Source: an uncultured Christensenella sp.
GTDB taxonomy: Bacteria; Bacillota; Clostridia; Christensenellales; Pumilibacteraceae
Assembly (NCBI GenBank): GCA_949948895.1
Contig: CATLHE010000004.1
Location: 78,958-142,957, forward strand
DNA: 64,000 bases
Direction: 5' to 3'
Both the position numbers and the translations under genes were made by a program. A model generated the notes under the pieces. That model was not told where the DNA came from. It did no database searches and was given only the letters and a program-made list of their open reading frames with translations. Positions within the stretch are counted from its first letter, which is position 1; each line of letters opens with the position of its first letter. Positions 8,131 through 17,686 of this stretch are shown here, one piece after another.

Positions 8131-8900
8131 TGCTTTTTCATCTTAAAGAACAGCCTCTCGGCGTTCTCTGCCGTTATCCTTTCTATTTCTTCCGCAGAAA
8201 GTCCGCGAAGTTCCGCGAGCTTATCGCGAACGAGCGCGACGTTTTTGGGGTAATTGATCTCGCCCAGCTTTTGCGCGGGTGACAGGTACGGCGCGTCCGT
8301 CTCTATCAAAAGTCGGTCGAGCGGCACGCGCGACGCGACGTCCGCGAGCACTCTCGCGTTATGGTAAGTCAGCTTGCCGCCGAAAGAGATATACAGTCCT
8401 TTTTTGAGACAGATCTCGGCGCTCTCCCACGAGCCCGAATAGCAGTGCATGACGCCGCTTTGGGGAAACTCGCGCGCGCGCAAAAATTCGATAAAGTCGC
8501 CCGTCGCTTCCCGCGAATGGAATATTATCGGCAGTCCTACTTCGACTGCGAGATCGTACTGCTTGACGAGCGCAACGATCTGCGCGTCGCGGTCGTACGT
8601 TTCGTGATGATAGTCAAGACCTATCTCGCCTATCGCGACCACCTTGTCGTGGCGCGACAGTGTTTTAAACTCGTCCAAAAGTTCGTCGGTCACAATTTCG
8701 GGATAGTACGGATGAACGCCGACCGAAGCGTACACACCGTCGAATTTTTCGGCGGCTGCGACCGCGTCGCGCGACGACTTGCCGTCGCACCCTACGCATA
8801 CCAGCGCTTTGAGCCCGTCCTTTTTCATGTCGGCGGCTATGCCCGCGCCGCCGTCGCCGTACTGCTCGTCGGTTATGTGCGCATGCGAGTCTATCAACAT
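8127..8900 (-). CDS. tatD: TatD-family metal-dependent hydrolase
   Basis: 257 residues, the full family length. The metal-binding motifs occur in order: DSHAHI (residues 4-9), GEIGLDYH near 92, FHSREA near 128, MHCYSG near 150 and ETDAPYLSP near 200. TatD enzymes are metal-dependent DNases (3'-5' exonuclease activity in E. coli) of the amidohydrolase TIM-barrel class. The start overlaps the end of metG by seven bases. The metG-tatD order is common near the origin in Bacillota. Confidence 0.93.
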   Translation of the reverse strand: MLIDSHAHITDEQYGDGGAGIAADMKKDGLKALVCVGCDGKSSRDAVAAAEKFDGVYASVGVHPYYPEIVTDELLDEFKTLSRHDKVVAIGEIGLDYHHETYDRDAQIVALVKQYDLAVEVGLPIIFHSREATGDFIEFLRAREFPQSGVMHCYSGSWESAEICLKKGLYISFGGKLTYHNARVLADVASRVPLDRLLIETDAPYLSPAQKLGEINYPKNVALVRDKLAELRGLSAEEIERITAENAERLFFKMKKQ

Positions 8901-10864
8901 ATTTTATCACCCGCTTCGCCGAGCGGCTCTATGAGTCGCGGCACGTCGTCCGCGCCGGACGAGCACAACAGCATGCCTTCGGAAACTATCCCGCACAGTT
9001 TGGCGGGCTTGAGATTGTACACGAGCGCGGCGTTCTTGCCTACGAGCTCGTCGGGCGCGTACGCGTTTGCTATACCCGATACTATCGTGCGGCGGCGAGT
9101 GCCGTCGAACACAGTGAGCTTTAACAGCTTTTTGGATTTTTCCACTTTCTCGCAAGCTTCTATCTTGCACACGCGAAGGTCGGTCTTGAAAAACTCGTCG
9201 ATGGATACTTCCGCCGCGGGCGCGTCCTCTTTTTCGGGTTTTTTGTCCGCCGCCGCGCCACTCTTGTTTTTATCCGCTTTGCCATTGAGCTCGGCGGCTA
9301 TCTTTTCTAGCTCCACAAGCTCCTTTTTTATATCGAGGCGGTTGAGTATCGGCTCGATCTCGCCCGTAGCGTACTTTTTGACCGCGCCGAACCTGCACGC
9401 CGAGAAATCGTCGGGCACCTGGATATTGAGTCCGCCCTCGAATATGCGGCGCGGGTACTTGGTGAGAAAGGGCAGTAAAAGGTTAGCCGTCACGCGTATG
9501 CCCTCGAGCAGTGCGTACATAACGTCGTTGAGCCTTTCGGTATCGCCCGTCTTTTTGAGCTCCCACGGTTTGTTTGCATCTATATATTTATTGGCGAGGT
9601 CGATAACGCCGAATATCTTTTCCAAGGCTTTGCCGATGAGCGGCTTGTCCATATCGGCGCGAACGCCCTCGATAAGCCCGTCCACTGCGGCGGCAAACGC
9701 TGCGTCGCGCTCGTCTTTCGTCTTGGGCGCGGTCACTTTTCCGTCGAAATACTGTTTGCTCATGGCGAGCGTGCGGCGGACGAGGTTGCCGAGATCGTTG
9801 ACTATATCGTTGTTTATCGTGGACAACAGCGACTCGTTTGTATACGAAAGATCATCGCCGAACGGCATGGCTCTCAGCAAGTAGTACCTGAGCGAATCGA
9901 CGCCGTAACGGTCGGTAAGGATAAACGGGTCGACCACGTTGCCTTTGGACTTACTCATTTTGTCGCCGTCGAACATTATCCAGCCGTGACCGTACACGCG
10001 CTTGGGGAGCGGGAGCTCCAATGCCATGAGTATCGCCGGCCACACTATCGAGTGGAAACGCACGATCTCTTTTGCCATTACGTGCATATCGCACGGCCAA
10101 TACTTATCGAAGTTTCCGTTTGTCTTGCCGCCGTAGCCGAGCGCGGTTATATAATTGGGCAGCGCGTCTATCCACACGTATATCACGTGCTTGGGGTCGA
10201 AGGGCACTTTTATTCCCCAATCGAATGACGAACGCGTGACCGCAAGGTCGCTGAGACCCTTGTCTATAAAGTTATTGACCATTTCTTTCACGCGCGAATC
10301 GGGCTGTAAGAAATCGGTCTCGGTAAGCAGTTTTTTCACTCTGTCGGCGTACTTGCTCAAACGGAAGAAATAACATTCTTCCTTGGCGTCCTTGACTTCC
10401 CTGCCGCAGTCGGGGCACTTGCCGTCCACGAGCTGACTCTCCGTCCAAAAGCTCTCGCACGGCGCGCAGTACTTGCCGACGTACTCGGACTTATAGATAT
10501 CGCCCTTTTCGTAGAGCTTGGTGAATATGTCGGCTATCGCTTTTTCGTGCGCTTCGTCCGTCGTGCGTATAAACCCGTCGTTGCTTATGTCCATGCGCGT
10601 CCAAAGCGTTTTTATTCTGTCAGCCAATCCGTCGACGAAATCTTTGGGCTTGACGCCTTTTGCGGCGGCGGCTTCCTGAACTTTTTGTCCGTGCTCGTCG
10701 GTGCCCGTAAGATAGAACACGTCGTAGCCGTCCATGCGCTTGAACCTTGCTATCGCGTCACAGCATACCGTGGTATAGCAATGCCCTATATGCAGAGCTC
10801 CGCTCGCGTAATATATGGGCGTGGTGATATAAAACGTCTTTTTGTTTTCTTTTTTGGTTGCCAT
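8894..10864 (-). CDS. metG: Methionyl-tRNA synthetase
   Basis: 656 residues. The class I signature is GALHIGH (about residues 21-27). A knuckle with CAPCE and CPDC binds zinc, and the KMSKS loop is in DKMSKSKGN. An anticodon-binding helical domain follows, with a C-terminal tRNA-binding OB-fold domain from about residue 550 (EVSIDEFFKTDLRVCKI). It charges tRNA-Met. A linker rich in K, A, D and E (about 520-545) precedes the OB domain. The ATG at 10864 is preferred because the longer frame would run into the ABC gene; GAGAGG precedes it. No T-box leader was recognised, and it lies 19 bases behind the ABC transporter gene. Confidence 0.96.
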   Translation of the reverse strand: MATKKENKKTFYITTPIYYASGALHIGHCYTTVCCDAIARFKRMDGYDVFYLTGTDEHGQKVQEAAAAKGVKPKDFVDGLADRIKTLWTRMDISNDGFIRTTDEAHEKAIADIFTKLYEKGDIYKSEYVGKYCAPCESFWTESQLVDGKCPDCGREVKDAKEECYFFRLSKYADRVKKLLTETDFLQPDSRVKEMVNNFIDKGLSDLAVTRSSFDWGIKVPFDPKHVIYVWIDALPNYITALGYGGKTNGNFDKYWPCDMHVMAKEIVRFHSIVWPAILMALELPLPKRVYGHGWIMFDGDKMSKSKGNVVDPFILTDRYGVDSLRYYLLRAMPFGDDLSYTNESLLSTINNDIVNDLGNLVRRTLAMSKQYFDGKVTAPKTKDERDAAFAAAVDGLIEGVRADMDKPLIGKALEKIFGVIDLANKYIDANKPWELKKTGDTERLNDVMYALLEGIRVTANLLLPFLTKYPRRIFEGGLNIQVPDDFSACRFGAVKKYATGEIEPILNRLDIKKELVELEKIAAELNGKADKNKSGAAADKKPEKEDAPAAEVSIDEFFKTDLRVCKIEACEKVEKSKKLLKLTVFDGTRRRTIVSGIANAYAPDELVGKNAALVYNLKPAKLCGIVSEGMLLCSSGADDVPRLIEPLGEAGDKIC

Positions 10865-10883
10865 ATTGTAAAACCTCTCGTAA

Positions 10884-13532
10884 TTATTCGGACCTGAGCG
10901 CCGCAACGGGATCGCGCTTGCTAGCGGAAAGCGCGGGGAGCATGCCCGCGACCAGCGTCAACAGCACCGATATGCCTATCAAAAGGATCACGTGCCACCA
11001 AGCGACGGACACGAGGTTGGTAGTTACCATGCCTTCCGATATCGATATGAATATCGCCGACAGCGGGAAGGACAGTATGAGCGTGACGAGCACGCCGATT
11101 ATTCCCGCCGCCAATCCGATTATAACCGTTTCGGCGTTGAACACTCGCATGATGTCCAATTTTCTCGCGCCGACCGCGCGAAGCACGCCTATCTCTTTGG
11201 TGCGCTCCACTACCGACGCGTAGGTGATTATGCCTATCATGACCGACGACACCACGAGCGATATTGCGGCAAACGCGATAAGCACGTACGTCATTATGTC
11301 TATCATTTGCCCGACGGCTTGGGTCACCATTTCCGCCGCGTCGAGAATGATTATTTTGTCCGCTTTGTCCTTGCCGCGGTTATACCGTTCGAGATACGCT
11401 TTCATATCGTCTTTGGTATCGAAGTTTTTGGGATAGAAGTTGAGCGTTGTGGGAATGTCGCTCGCGCCCACCGTTTGCAATGCGAACCCGTAGAGGTCGT
11501 CGGCGGTAAACGTGATGCCCAGGCGCGTGGAAAGTTCTTGGTTCAAAAACGACACCGCCAAAGCGAACGGCACGCCGCCTATGTTCACGGGGTACTCGCC
11601 CATGGGCGTGGGGATCTTTATCGAGTCGACCATGCAAACCGCGCGATTTTCGGTCTGCGCCTTGCCCACATTGCTCTTTTGCGCGTCCGCTATGAACTCC
11701 GCGTCGAGCGCAGGCGTGTACACGAGCCCGCTCGAGTACAGCGACAGCGCCGAGCTTTCTTTTATGCGCATGACGCCCACTACTGTCAGCTCCTTGTTGC
11801 GAGGATCCTCGTACAGTGCGCGTTTTTGTTCTTGCGTCGCGCTCGAAAACGCGAACTGCGAGTAGAACGTGCTGTCTTCGGCTTTGGTGTACCAAGCGTC
11901 GTTGGAAACGAGTTTGAGCTTTTGCCCGATGAGATCGTCGAAAGTCGCGTCGTCGAGATCGTCGGGGGCTTTCAAGCCGATATCCAAAAGCGTGGAGAGA
12001 TTGATCGAGTTGTCGTTGCCCACGACTACCGCGAGCTCGTTTGCCGCCGTCGGGTAATTGCCCCATATATCGTACTGCGACAGTACGTACTCGCTGTTGT
12101 TCATAAGCTGCTGAACGTGCGACGACGTGCCCAAAAGACTGTTAGAACCGAGCTCCACCCGCGTATAGTTGATACCGCCGCCGCCGTCGTCGAGGTTGGC
12201 GCTTAGTATGACGCGTTCCATACTGTACCCGCGCGTGACGTCAATGACGTGCTTTTGCATTTCTTCGGTCGATATGTAATCGAGGTAGTCTTTTGTGATC
12301 TTGTTGTAATGGTTGGTCATGCCCGAGCTCGTTTTTATATGGAGCTTTGTGCCGTCGGGGTATTTTTCGAGCTTGGCTTGCGAGCCCGCGCCGTTCATAG
12401 TCGCGTCTACGTCGACGGTCATTTGCGCGACCGTGACCGGATAGCTCGCGAGCATTTGCGTTTCCATATTGTCTACATACGCAGTAAACCCGTTGCTGAG
12501 CGCGAGCACGAGCGCGACGCCGATTATGCCGATAGAGCCCGCGATGGATGTTGCTATCGTTCTGCCTTTTTTTGTTATGAGGTTGCGCGACGAAAGCCCG
12601 AGCGCCGTAAGAAAGCTCATGGACGTGTGTTTCATTGCGGCTTTGTTGGCTTTGGTTATTCGGCGCTGCGCTTTTTTGTGCGCTTTTTCCTGTTGTTTCT
12701 TTTCCGCGGCGGTTTGCTCTGCCGCTTCGCTTTGCGCTTTCGTTTCTTCGGTTTTCTCGGGCTCCGCTCCGCTCTCACCGAATCCTTCTTCGCTATTTTG
12801 CTCCGCGGCGGTATTGTCGGGTTCCGATCCCGTAGTTGCCGCGAGCTCGCTTTCGGTCACGGGCGCGGTGTCGCCCACGACTTCGCCGTCGAGCATGGAA
12901 ATAGTGCGCGTCGCGTAGGTCTTGGCGAGCTCGGCATTGTGCGTTACCATGATGACGAGACGGTCTTTAGCTATCTCTTCGAGAATATCCATTACCTGCA
13001 CCGAGGTCTGGCTGTCGAGCGCGCCCGTCGGTTCGTCGGCGAGGATTATGTCGGGATTATTCACGATAGCGCGAGCGATGGCGACCCGTTGCATTTGTCC
13101 GCCCGACATTTGGTTGGGGCGTTTTTTGAGTTCTTTGCCGAGCCCTACGCGCTCCAAGGCTTCCTTGGCGCGCCTTGTGCGTTCCGATTTTTTTACGCCC
13201 GTCAGCGTGAGCGCGAGCTCGACGTTGCCGAGCACCGTGAGGTGCGGAATGAGGTTGTATGATTGGAATACGAAACCGATACTGCGGTTGCGGTATGCGT
13301 CCCAGTCCGCCGCTTTGAAATATTTGGTCGATCGCCCGTTTATGACGAGATCGCCGTCGGTGTAACAGTCGAGCCCGCCTATGATATTAAGCAGAGTCGT
13401 TTTGCCGCAGCCCGATTGACCGAGCACGGCTACGAGCTCGTTCTCGCGGAACGCGAGAGACACGCCTTTCAGGGCTCGGACTTTTTGATCGCCGACCGCG
13501 TAATCCTTTACTATGTTATGTAATTCGAGCAT
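10884..13532 (-). CDS. MacB-like ABC exporter, ATPase fused to permease
   Basis: 882 residues. An N-terminal ATPase has Walker A GQSGCGKTT (residues 38-46), signature MSGGQMQRVAIARA and Walker B ILADEPTGALDS. A 60-70 residue E/A/K-rich linker follows (about 225-290). The FtsX/MacB-type permease has one membrane helix near 315-345, a large extracytoplasmic domain to about residue 745, and three C-terminal helices. Such fused LolE/MacB-type proteins move peptides or lipophilic compounds across, or act mechanically at, the membrane. It heads the eight-gene minus-strand run and has its own promoter with a palindrome in the 5' UTR. Confidence 0.9.
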   Translation of the reverse strand: MLELHNIVKDYAVGDQKVRALKGVSLAFRENELVAVLGQSGCGKTTLLNIIGGLDCYTDGDLVINGRSTKYFKAADWDAYRNRSIGFVFQSYNLIPHLTVLGNVELALTLTGVKKSERTRRAKEALERVGLGKELKKRPNQMSGGQMQRVAIARAIVNNPDIILADEPTGALDSQTSVQVMDILEEIAKDRLVIMVTHNAELAKTYATRTISMLDGEVVGDTAPVTESELAATTGSEPDNTAAEQNSEEGFGESGAEPEKTEETKAQSEAAEQTAAEKKQQEKAHKKAQRRITKANKAAMKHTSMSFLTALGLSSRNLITKKGRTIATSIAGSIGIIGVALVLALSNGFTAYVDNMETQMLASYPVTVAQMTVDVDATMNGAGSQAKLEKYPDGTKLHIKTSSGMTNHYNKITKDYLDYISTEEMQKHVIDVTRGYSMERVILSANLDDGGGGINYTRVELGSNSLLGTSSHVQQLMNNSEYVLSQYDIWGNYPTAANELAVVVGNDNSINLSTLLDIGLKAPDDLDDATFDDLIGQKLKLVSNDAWYTKAEDSTFYSQFAFSSATQEQKRALYEDPRNKELTVVGVMRIKESSALSLYSSGLVYTPALDAEFIADAQKSNVGKAQTENRAVCMVDSIKIPTPMGEYPVNIGGVPFALAVSFLNQELSTRLGITFTADDLYGFALQTVGASDIPTTLNFYPKNFDTKDDMKAYLERYNRGKDKADKIIILDAAEMVTQAVGQMIDIMTYVLIAFAAISLVVSSVMIGIITYASVVERTKEIGVLRAVGARKLDIMRVFNAETVIIGLAAGIIGVLVTLILSFPLSAIFISISEGMVTTNLVSVAWWHVILLIGISVLLTLVAGMLPALSASKRDPVAALRSE

Positions 13533-13543
13533 AACGCCTCCAT

Positions 13544-13563
13544 ACGTTCGTTAAAACGAATGT
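13544..13563 (-). promoter_or_regulatory. Operator-like palindrome in the ABC gene leader
   Basis: ACATTCGTTTTAACGAACGT (minus strand) has two 9-base arms matching at 8 of 9 positions. It lies between the -10 box and the ATG, where a repressor could block transcription of the ABC-metG run. The regulator is not known. Confidence 0.5.
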
Positions 13564-13568
13564 GATAT

Positions 13569-13597
13569 ATTATACTATATTTCATTCGGCTTTGTAA
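13569..13597 (-). promoter_or_regulatory. Promoter of the ABC-metG run
   Basis: Minus strand TTACAA (13597-13592) and TATAAT (13574-13569), spacing 17. Confidence 0.7.
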
Positions 13598-13716
13598 AGA
13601 ATAACGCCACGCCTTGTCAAAATCTAACCTAAATCTAATTTGGCGATTTTGTTGCGTTTACGTATATTTGTCATCTGTTTATACAAAACTAAACGTGATT
13701 TTCAAAGGAGATCGAT

Positions 13717-14133
13717 ATGGGTATCAAACAGAGATTCAAAGGGATTTGGTCCAAGCTTCGCAAAAAGACGGGGCGCATGGAAGCGGCGGACGATATTGTC
13801 AAAACGCCGACAGATAGCGAGATTTCGGCCGAGGAAGTCGTAGAGCGCGAGGTGTTCCCCAAGCCCAAGACCGCTTGCGGCAAATCCAAAGCCGAGGCTG
13901 CGCGCGTCGCAGTCAAGGTCGCGCCGAGGACCGCCGCGCGCAAGCGCGCCGATGCGGAAATAGCCGACGATCCGTCGCAGCCCGCAAAAAAGCAGTGCGG
14001 TAAGTCCAAGCCCGCAAAACGAATTTGCGGCGGGGCGTGCGGTAAGGGCAAGAAGAACGGGACAAGACCGACCAATCCCGATTACGAGATGATCGATCCC
14101 GACGGCAATACCTGCGATTCTTCCCAATCTTAA
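13717..14133 (+). CDS. Small basic cysteine-containing protein, unknown
   Basis: 138 residues. A strong AAAGGAGATCGAT precedes the ATG, and codon use matches the neighbours, so the gene looks real. The first 20 residues form a basic amphipathic segment (MGIKQRFKGIWSKLRKKTGR). The rest is low complexity, rich in K, A, P and C, with ACGKSK and QCGKSK repeats and a CGGACGKGKKNG stretch that could bind metal or nucleic acid. No known domain is recognised. It is divergent from the ABC exporter gene and stands alone. Confidence 0.7.
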   Translation: MGIKQRFKGIWSKLRKKTGRMEAADDIVKTPTDSEISAEEVVEREVFPKPKTACGKSKAEAARVAVKVAPRTAARKRADAEIADDPSQPAKKQCGKSKPAKRICGGACGKGKKNGTRPTNPDYEMIDPDGNTCDSSQS

Positions 14134-14235
14134 TTTTTAACTGCCGTATATGGGCTGTCGCGATTCGTTAAGGGTTACACTCGGCTACGAATTTGCTATT
14201 GAAAAATATCCTTATCGCGGCTTTTAATTGCCAAC

Positions 14236-14746
14236 CCAACCAAATGTTGGACGTATGTCGTGCCAAGCACAGCTTGGATATTTGTCGTGTATGGGCATGG
14301 GTGATTTGTTTTAGGTTACGCCCGAATAATGGCGGTACAAAATACAGCGGCGGGCAAGAGTCTGCCCGCCCTACGGTTGCGTTGCGTTATTATTCGGGTG
14401 TACCGTCATTTTTCGATAGAGTACACACACGACAGACGCCAAGCCTTTGGCTTGTCATTCTGAGCCGTAGGCGAAGAATCTAGGCGATCCGCCGCATAGT
14501 TGTTTTATTAAATAAACAACAACCTATATCGTTTCACACCTTTTCGGGTGCAACCTCAAATCATCTTCGCGCCAACACTCGACATACGTCCAACATTTGG
14601 TTGGCGGGCTTACGCCCTGGATCCTTCGGCTTCGCCTCAGGATGACACATGTTTATACGTAGGATATTCTATATGATATTGGTCGGGTGCAAAAACAAAC
14701 AATCACCCACGCAAACACACGATATATATCCGATCTGTGATTGGCG
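14236..14746. repeat. Cluster of modular inverted-repeat elements
   Basis: Same family as at 2842-3293. The palindromic end CCAAGCACAGCTTGG lies at 14263-14277, with TGTCGTGTATGGGC and an inner CGCCCGAATAA. The payload includes a GGCGGGCA..TGCCCGCC hairpin (about 14350-14375) and two TCATYCTGAG modules in opposite orientation (about 14453 and 14645). The right side ends with CACACGATATATATCCGATCTGTGATTGG. No gene is visible inside. Confidence 0.75.
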
Positions 14747-14767
14747 CTAAGCTTTTGATTTATTATT

Positions 14768-15013
14768 ATGAAGCGAATACCTTTAAGCGTGATCGAGCTG
14801 TGCGACGAGGACGGCAAGATCACGCCGCTATACGTAGTAAAGGACGGCAAACGCTACGCCGTCGATAAGGTCATGTCGTCCATGCGCCACGCGCCGCAGG
14901 TCGAATGCGTTTCGCCTACGCGCTACGACTGTATGATAGAAGGCCGCAAAAAGACAATATACCGTGACGCATATCCGTCCCAAAAATGGTTTTCGGTAAT
15001 GCGGTATGATTAA
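14768..15013 (+). CDS. Small conserved-looking hypothetical protein
   Basis: 81 residues, MKRIPLSVIELCDEDG at the start, then KITPLYVVKDGKRYAVDKV and a basic C-terminal part ending in SQKWFSVMRYD. The alternation of polar and hydrophobic residues suggests a small beta-rich cytoplasmic domain of the kind often annotated as uncharacterised in Clostridia. No clear ribosome-binding site is seen, and it sits directly behind a repeat cluster. It is convergent with the next gene. Function unknown. Confidence 0.6.
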   Translation: MKRIPLSVIELCDEDGKITPLYVVKDGKRYAVDKVMSSMRHAPQVECVSPTRYDCMIEGRKKTIYRDAYPSQKWFSVMRYD

Positions 15014-15080
15014 GAAACCGCGCATTTCGTCACGGCGCAAATTATAAACGCCCGCGAACGAGTCCTATACAACTTAAAAA

Positions 15081-15110
15081 CGAGCCCGACATCCGTCGGA
15101 CCCGCTTTTG
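15081..15110. terminator. Bidirectional terminator hairpin
   Basis: Imperfect stem CGAGCCCGAC/GTCGGACCCG with A/T runs on both sides, between two convergent genes. Confidence 0.45.
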
Positions 15111-15120
15111 GCGTTATTGA

Positions 15121-15504
15121 CTATTCGGTTTTATCTTCGGGCGCGGGCGCGTCGCTTTCCGTCGGCGCGCTCTTTTCGCTCTCGGTTTCCATCGGTTCGG
15201 TTTTGTCGTGCGCGTCGTTTTCTGCCGTATCGGTCGGGGGCTCGCTACCCGTTTCTTCCGCCGCCGTAGCTGGCGTATACGGCGGGATGCGCTTGGCTTT
15301 TCCTTTTTTGTAGTAATATACAAGGAAAGCTATTCCGCCGATAAAAAACACCAATAGGATAAACAAATTCCACAGCACGTATTCGCGCTTAGATATATCG
15401 AGGTACGCGAGTTTGAGCAGACAGAATAACGCGAACGCGTACTGGACCGCGACTACTATTATTATCGCCACGACAATGGGCGTTTGCAATGCGCTTAAAA
15501 ACAT
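15121..15504 (-). CDS. Membrane protein with PLDc_N-like helices and acidic tail
   Basis: 127 residues. Two membrane helices (about residues 8-32 and 43-63) are joined by LDISKREYVLWN, resembling the two-helix PLDc_N module. A basic KKGKAKR follows, then a 55-residue tail rich in E, T, P and D that is probably disordered and cytoplasmic. It lies 53 bases after glnN on the same strand and could be read through. The role is unknown. Confidence 0.65.
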   Translation of the reverse strand: MFLSALQTPIVVAIIIVVAVQYAFALFCLLKLAYLDISKREYVLWNLFILLVFFIGGIAFLVYYYKKGKAKRIPPYTPATAAEETGSEPPTDTAENDAHDKTEPMETESEKSAPTESDAPAPEDKTE

Positions 15505-15557
15505 ACCGTGATTATACCGCTTTTAATATTAGTTGTCAAGCACTGTGCGCCGCCGCA

Positions 15558-17639
15558 TCATACATATAACAGTAGATCGCCGTACGTCGGGAACGGCCAA
15601 AGCGCTTTGGGAACTTCCGTCTCGAGCCTGTCGCAGTAAGTGCGAAGCTCCTGCATGGCGGTGAACATCTCGTCGTGACAGCGGCGCGCCTCGCCGAGCA
15701 GATCGGTCTCGTTCTTGACGGCGAGCTGAATGTCGGACAGTTTTTGCTCCGCCTCATACGCGCGGTCTACGAGCATCGCAACCGTTTTGAGCTGTTCGGT
15801 CTGCGCCTTAGCTTCCACTTTGAGTGCGGTCAGTTTTTGGATGTTATCCGCGAGCCGCGTCGTGAACTCGATAGCGGCGGGCAGTATCTGCCTGACCGTA
15901 ATCTCGCACATGGTCAACGCTTCGATATTGATGACCTTGCAATAGTTTTCGAGCAGTATATCGCGGCGCGCGCGCACCTCTTCCGCCGTGTATATCTTGA
16001 GCCGCTCAAAAAGCTCCACGTTCTCCTTGCGGTCGTAATACGACAGCGCTTCGGGCGTGCCCGAAAGATTGAGTAGCCCGCGGCGCGCGGCTTCGTCGCG
16101 CCATGCGTCGGCATAGTTGTCGCCGTTGAACACGATGCGTCTGTGCGCGAGATATTCGCGTTTGATAAGCTCGAGAGCCGATTTTTTGAAGTCCTTGGCT
16201 TTTTCGAGCTCGTCGGCGAAAGTGTTTAAAGTGTCCGCCACGGCGGCGTTTATCATCACGTTGGGGCATGCGATATTTACGGACGAACCGAGCGAGCGGA
16301 ACTCGAACTTATTGCCCGTAAACGCGAACGGCGAAGTGCGGTTGCGGTCGGTCGTGTCCTCGTAAATGACGGGCACGCTCTCCGCGCCCGTAGACAGTCT
16401 GCGCTTGACGTGGTTGCTGTATTCCTTGCCCGCCGCGAGCGTTTCCATAAGATCGGTTATCTCGTCGCCGAGGAACATGGATATTATGGACGGCGGGGCT
16501 TCGTGAGCGCCGAGACGGTGGTCGTTGCCCGCCGTCGCGACCGAAAGGCGCAGAAGATCCTGATGATCGTCCACCGCTTTTATCACGGCAGTGAGGAACA
16601 GCATGAATTGAAGATTGTTTTTCAGGTCCTTACCGGGCTCCAACAGGTTTTCGCCGTCGGAAGTGCTTATCGACCAGTTGTTATGCTTGCCCGACCCGTT
16701 TACGCCCGCAAACGGCTTTTCGTGCAACAGGCACGCCAAGCCGTGCTTGCTCGCCAGCTTGTTCATAAGCGTCATGGTGAGCTGATTGTGGTCGGTCGCG
16801 ATATTGACCGTCGAGTACACGGGCGCGAGCTCGTGCTGACCGGGCGCGACTTCGTTGTGCCGCGTTTTGGCGACAACGCCGAGCTTCCAAAGCTCTTTGT
16901 CGAGGTCTTCCATATATTCGAGGACTCTGTCCTTGATACTGCCGAAGTAATGGTCTTCTAGCTCCTGACCCTTGGGCGGTTTCGCGCCGAACAGCGTTCT
17001 TCCCGTCACCACGAGGTCGGGGCGCTTTTTGTAAAGCTCCAAAGGTATCAAAAAGTATTCCTGCTCGGGTCCGACCGAAGGTATCACGCGCTCGGTCGTT
17101 TTTCCGAACAGTTTGAGCACGCGGCACGCCGCGCGGCTGAGCGCCGCCATCGATCGCAATAACGGCGTCTTTTTATCGAGCACTTGACCGGAATACGCCA
17201 AAAACGCAGTCGGTATGTACAGAACGCTCTCTCTCACGAACGCATAGCTCGTAGGATCCCACGCCGTGTATCCGCGCGCCTCGAACGTTGAGCGAAGCCC
17301 GCCCGAAGGAAAGCTCGACGCGTCCGGCTCGCCTTTTATAAGTTCTTTGCCCGAAAACTTCATGATAGCCGTGCCGCCCTCCGCGGGGTGGATAAAGCTG
17401 TCGTGCTTTTCGGCGGTAATGCCCGTCATCGGTTGGAACCAATGCGTATAGTGCGTCGCGCCTTTTTCTATCGCCCAGTCCTTCATGGCGTTTGCCACGA
17501 CGTCGGCGATGTCGGACGATATTGGCTCGCCGCTCTTGATGGTGCTTTGCAGTGCGTTGAACACGTCGCGCGGCAGCCGCTCGCGCATGACTTTCTCGTT
17601 GAACACCATCGATCCGAATAGTTCGGGAATATTAGACAT
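15558..17639 (-). CDS. glnN: Glutamine synthetase type III
   Basis: 693 residues, the usual size of GSIII, which is clearly longer than GSI. Typical segments are MSNIPELFGSMVFNE at the start, HYTHWFQPMTG near residue 60, DSFIHP, SSFPSGGLRSTFEARGYTAWDP near 105-130, VGPEQEYFLI near 190, ARHNEVAPGQHELAP, and GVNGSGKHNNWS. The enzyme makes glutamine from glutamate, ammonia and ATP in the cytoplasm. AAGGAGG stands before the ATG. A long, highly palindromic leader lies between its promoter (18024-18053) and the start codon, which suggests RNA-level control. Confidence 0.95.
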   Translation of the reverse strand: MSNIPELFGSMVFNEKVMRERLPRDVFNALQSTIKSGEPISSDIADVVANAMKDWAIEKGATHYTHWFQPMTGITAEKHDSFIHPAEGGTAIMKFSGKELIKGEPDASSFPSGGLRSTFEARGYTAWDPTSYAFVRESVLYIPTAFLAYSGQVLDKKTPLLRSMAALSRAACRVLKLFGKTTERVIPSVGPEQEYFLIPLELYKKRPDLVVTGRTLFGAKPPKGQELEDHYFGSIKDRVLEYMEDLDKELWKLGVVAKTRHNEVAPGQHELAPVYSTVNIATDHNQLTMTLMNKLASKHGLACLLHEKPFAGVNGSGKHNNWSISTSDGENLLEPGKDLKNNLQFMLFLTAVIKAVDDHQDLLRLSVATAGNDHRLGAHEAPPSIISMFLGDEITDLMETLAAGKEYSNHVKRRLSTGAESVPVIYEDTTDRNRTSPFAFTGNKFEFRSLGSSVNIACPNVMINAAVADTLNTFADELEKAKDFKKSALELIKREYLAHRRIVFNGDNYADAWRDEAARRGLLNLSGTPEALSYYDRKENVELFERLKIYTAEEVRARRDILLENYCKVINIEALTMCEITVRQILPAAIEFTTRLADNIQKLTALKVEAKAQTEQLKTVAMLVDRAYEAEQKLSDIQLAVKNETDLLGEARRCHDEMFTAMQELRTYCDRLETEVPKALWPFPTYGDLLLYV

Positions 17640-17686
17640 ACCGTCCTCCTTAATATAAATGCCGCGATCGCTCGCGGACTTTTCCT

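Noticed and set aside
8361..9884. A 507-codon plus-strand frame
   Set aside because: It lies antisense to tatD and metG, both with full catalytic motifs; the composition reflects GC-rich antisense reading.
10865..10884. T-box or other riboswitch before metG
   Set aside because: Only 19 bases separate metG from the ABC gene; no room for a leader.
12249..13262. 337-codon plus-strand frame
   Set aside because: Antisense to the ABC exporter; arginine/histidine-rich shadow translation.
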